DNA from: JAHRVQ01 sp051278195
Lineage (GTDB): Bacteria; Pseudomonadota; Gammaproteobacteria; Pseudomonadales; Azotimanducaceae
DNA length: 64,000 bases
Assembly: GCA_051278195.1 (NCBI GenBank)
Contig: JBNMQM010000002.1
Location: 1-64,000, forward strand
Direction of reading: 5' to 3'
In this document: positions 62,360 to 64,000 of the stretch, piece after piece
Position numbering within the stretch: the first letter of the stretch is position 1
How the letters are laid out: every line of letters starts with the position of its first letter
The notes under the pieces: model-generated
What the model was told of the DNA's origin: nothing
The model's input: the letters and a program-made list of their open reading frames with translations, nothing else
Databases searched by the model: none
Position numbers and translations under genes: made by a program

Positions 62360-63124
62360 ATGAACCCGCTGTCACCTTTTTACCGCCTTTACGAGCGTAT
62401 GCTCTGGCGCCAAATCAAAAATGGCCCCGCGCCACACCATATCGGCCTTATCGTCGACGGCAATCGGCGTTTTGCTCGTTTTCGGGGCCTCGCATCCAAT
62501 GAGGGTCACACCGCAGGGTCAGAAAATCTCGAAGCTTTCTTGGATTGGTGTCGTGATCTAGATGTGAAAATTGTCACTTTGTTCGGTTTTTCTGTTGAAA
62601 ATTATAATCGCGCCGACGATGAAGTCGACTATTTGATGAGCCTGATTCTGCGTAAGTTGAAGGATTACCAGGTAGACCCGGTGATCAAAGAGCAACGGGT
62701 GAAAATAAAAGTACTCGGTAGAAAAGAAGATCTTTCGGCGGAAATGAATGAGGAAATCGAGAAAATCGAATCTATGACCGCTGATCACGAACGTTTTCAG
62801 CTCAATATAGCCATTAGTTACGGCGGTCGTGCAGAAATTATTGACGCGGTTAAAAAAGTCGCCGCTGAGGTCAAAGAAGGCACGCTCAATGCCGACGATC
62901 TGACCGAGCAGATGTTCTCCAAATACCTGTATACCGCGGGTATTCCCGATCCTGACTTTATCATTCGCACGTCGGGTGAGGAGCGATTGTCGGGTTTCCT
63001 GTCCTGGCAAAGCGCCTACTCTGAGCTGTATTTCACTGAGGTTTTCTGGCCTGCATTCAGAAAAATAGACCTCTGGCGTGCCATACGTATCTACCAGCAG
63101 CGGGAACGCCGCTTCGGCAAATAG
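62360..63124 (+). CDS. Cis-prenyltransferase (undecaprenyl-diphosphate synthase family)
   Basis: This 254-residue enzyme of polyprenyl-phosphate synthesis has HIGLIVDGNRRFARFRGLAS with the D-G-N-R metal/diphosphate site, NEGHTAGSENLEAFLDWCRD, FGFSVENYNRADDEVDYLM, ISYGGRAEIIDAV and the C-terminal IIRTSGEERLSGFLSWQSAY with SELYF. DGNRRFA rather than DGNGRWA is more usual in eukaryotic and archaeal enzymes and in some second bacterial copies. It has no cdsA, rseP or dxr neighbours as the housekeeping uppS of proteobacteria does, so this may be a second copy. The 107 bases before it hold nothing identifiable. Confidence 0.88.
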   Translation: MNPLSPFYRLYERMLWRQIKNGPAPHHIGLIVDGNRRFARFRGLASNEGHTAGSENLEAFLDWCRDLDVKIVTLFGFSVENYNRADDEVDYLMSLILRKLKDYQVDPVIKEQRVKIKVLGRKEDLSAEMNEEIEKIESMTADHERFQLNIAISYGGRAEIIDAVKKVAAEVKEGTLNADDLTEQMFSKYLYTAGIPDPDFIIRTSGEERLSGFLSWQSAYSELYFTEVFWPAFRKIDLWRAIRIYQQRERRFGK

Positions 63125-63231
63125 CTGTAGCAAGTCAAAAAAGTACTTACAAAGCCCTGACAATTGCGTTGAGCGATTGATGATTTAGTGGCTGTATACT
63201 TTTAGAGACAGACGTAGAGCGCATTTCAATA

Positions 63232-64000
63232 ATGCCAGATGATACTCAATATAAATTTTGCCCCGGCGAAGGTGGTGTCGATGGTGACACTACGCATATC
63301 AAAAGACCCTGTCTGGTGATGATAAGAGGTGATTTCATCGGCAAAGTCTATGGGCTCACTGATAATGCCACGATGATCGGCCGCAGCGATGACGTTGACC
63401 TGACAATATCTGATGCCAGTATCAGTCGCCGCCACGCCGTGCTGGTCAACCGGGTGGAAGGTTTTTTTGCCTCTGACCTTGGCAGCACTAACGGTACGTT
63501 TGTGAATAAAGAGTTGGTGAGTTCCGCCCATCGACTAAACGAAGGGGATAAGCTCACACTGGGTGCAGTCACATTCAAGTTTACTTTCCAGGACGAGGAC
63601 GATACCGAATATCACCTATTGCTGCGTAACATGGCGATCAAGGACGGACTGACCCGGATCTACAACAAACGATATTTTATGGATCTGCTGGCGAAAGAAT
63701 ATGAGTACAACAGACGTAATAAAAGCGGACTGAGTATCGTCATGTTTGACATCGATCACTTTAAAGAGGTTAACGATACTCACGGACACATAGCCGGTGA
63801 CCTGGTCCTGCGGGAGTTGGCGCAGCTGGTTGAAACTGAAGTCAGAGGTTATGACCTGTTCGCGCGCTACGGCGGTGAAGAGTTCGTTTTTTTGATGCGC
63901 GGCGCTAGTCTTGATGCTGCTGTGGGTTTGGCTGAGCGGGTCAGAAGTTCTATCGAAGGTCACGAATTCTTCTACGAAGAGCAGGTCCTTAAGGTGACGA
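63232..64000 (+). CDS. FHA-GGDEF diguanylate cyclase, 5' part
   Basis: The frame opens at the ATG at 63232 and runs past the window end, so 256 residues are visible. An FHA domain (about residues 20-125: MIGRSDDVDLTISDASISRR, HAVLVNRV, LGSTNGTFVNKEL) binds phosphothreonine. The GGDEF domain follows at once (DGLTRIYNKRYFMDLL, IVMFDIDHFKEVNDTHGHIA, GGEEF in YGGEEFVFLMRG), with an active-site variant that is competent in known cyclases. It should make cyclic di-GMP in response to a phosphorylated partner. No I-site R-x-x-D is seen before GGEEF. It lies 107 bases after the prenyltransferase. Confidence 0.93.
   Translation, partial: MPDDTQYKFCPGEGGVDGDTTHIKRPCLVMIRGDFIGKVYGLTDNATMIGRSDDVDLTISDASISRRHAVLVNRVEGFFASDLGSTNGTFVNKELVSSAHRLNEGDKLTLGAVTFKFTFQDEDDTEYHLLLRNMAIKDGLTRIYNKRYFMDLLAKEYEYNRRNKSGLSIVMFDIDHFKEVNDTHGHIAGDLVLRELAQLVETEVRGYDLFARYGGEEFVFLMRGASLDAAVGLAERVRSSIEGHEFFYEEQVLKVT

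Overview
The window looks like chromosome from a free-living, probably marine gammaproteobacterium. The evidence is mid-range base composition, an AceK isocitrate dehydrogenase kinase/phosphatase, an MshQ-like DUF6701 giant secreted protein, a YegD-type Hsp70, phytanoyl-CoA dioxygenase and carotenoid-oxygenase genes, and a proteobacterial nas operon. Genus cannot be fixed from sequence reading alone. No tRNA, rRNA, CRISPR array, insertion sequence or phage genes were seen.

The centre is an assimilatory nitrate locus (about 12.3-26.5 kb, all + strand): alginate-export-type porin, nasT (ANTAR antiterminator), nasS (nitrate-sensing NrtA-like protein), then nrtA-nrtB-nrtD (ABC nitrate uptake), a FAD/NAD(P) oxidoreductase, nirB-nirD (nitrite reductase), nasA (nitrate reductase) and cobA (siroheme methylase). 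Several genes overlap by start/stop codons. Two leaders, before the porin and before nrtA, carry the same layout: a sigma54-like -24/-12 element, a small hairpin with an A1/G4 hexaloop of the ANTAR-target type, and an intrinsic terminator whose 5' arm overlaps that hairpin. This predicts double control: nitrogen limitation through sigma54, and nitrate through NasS/NasT antitermination. It also makes the porin a member of the nitrate regulon.

Left of this (0-12 kb) are the end of a VOC protein, a methyltransferase-like gene, a DUF11 secreted protein, an arylsulfotransferase-like protein, a membrane protein, ilvD and an SDR. Between them lie decayed genes: a TetR remnant, a NnrS pseudogene, and a hybrid histidine kinase with a lost H-box histidine, an amber stop and a frameshift.

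Right of it (26.5-49 kb) are a ceramidase-like membrane protein, a DTW tRNA-modifying enzyme, an XRE regulator, PhyH, the MshQ-like protein, an M16 protease, a SYLF protein, an alpha/beta hydrolase, a YegD-type chaperone and a LysR/MDR divergent pair. This stretch is rich in short tandem repeats and broken genes (MFS transporter, two GNATs, a P-loop kinase, a frameshifted secreted protein).

The last part (49-64 kb) holds a gntR-MFP-RND efflux operon with a doubled palindromic operator, divergent aceK with a glutamine-rich repeat tail, a small catabolic-looking cluster (crotonase; CMD protein; PEP mutase/ICL-family lyase, flavin monooxygenase, nitroreductase, carotenoid oxygenase), a cis-prenyltransferase, and the start of an FHA-GGDEF diguanylate cyclase cut by the window edge.
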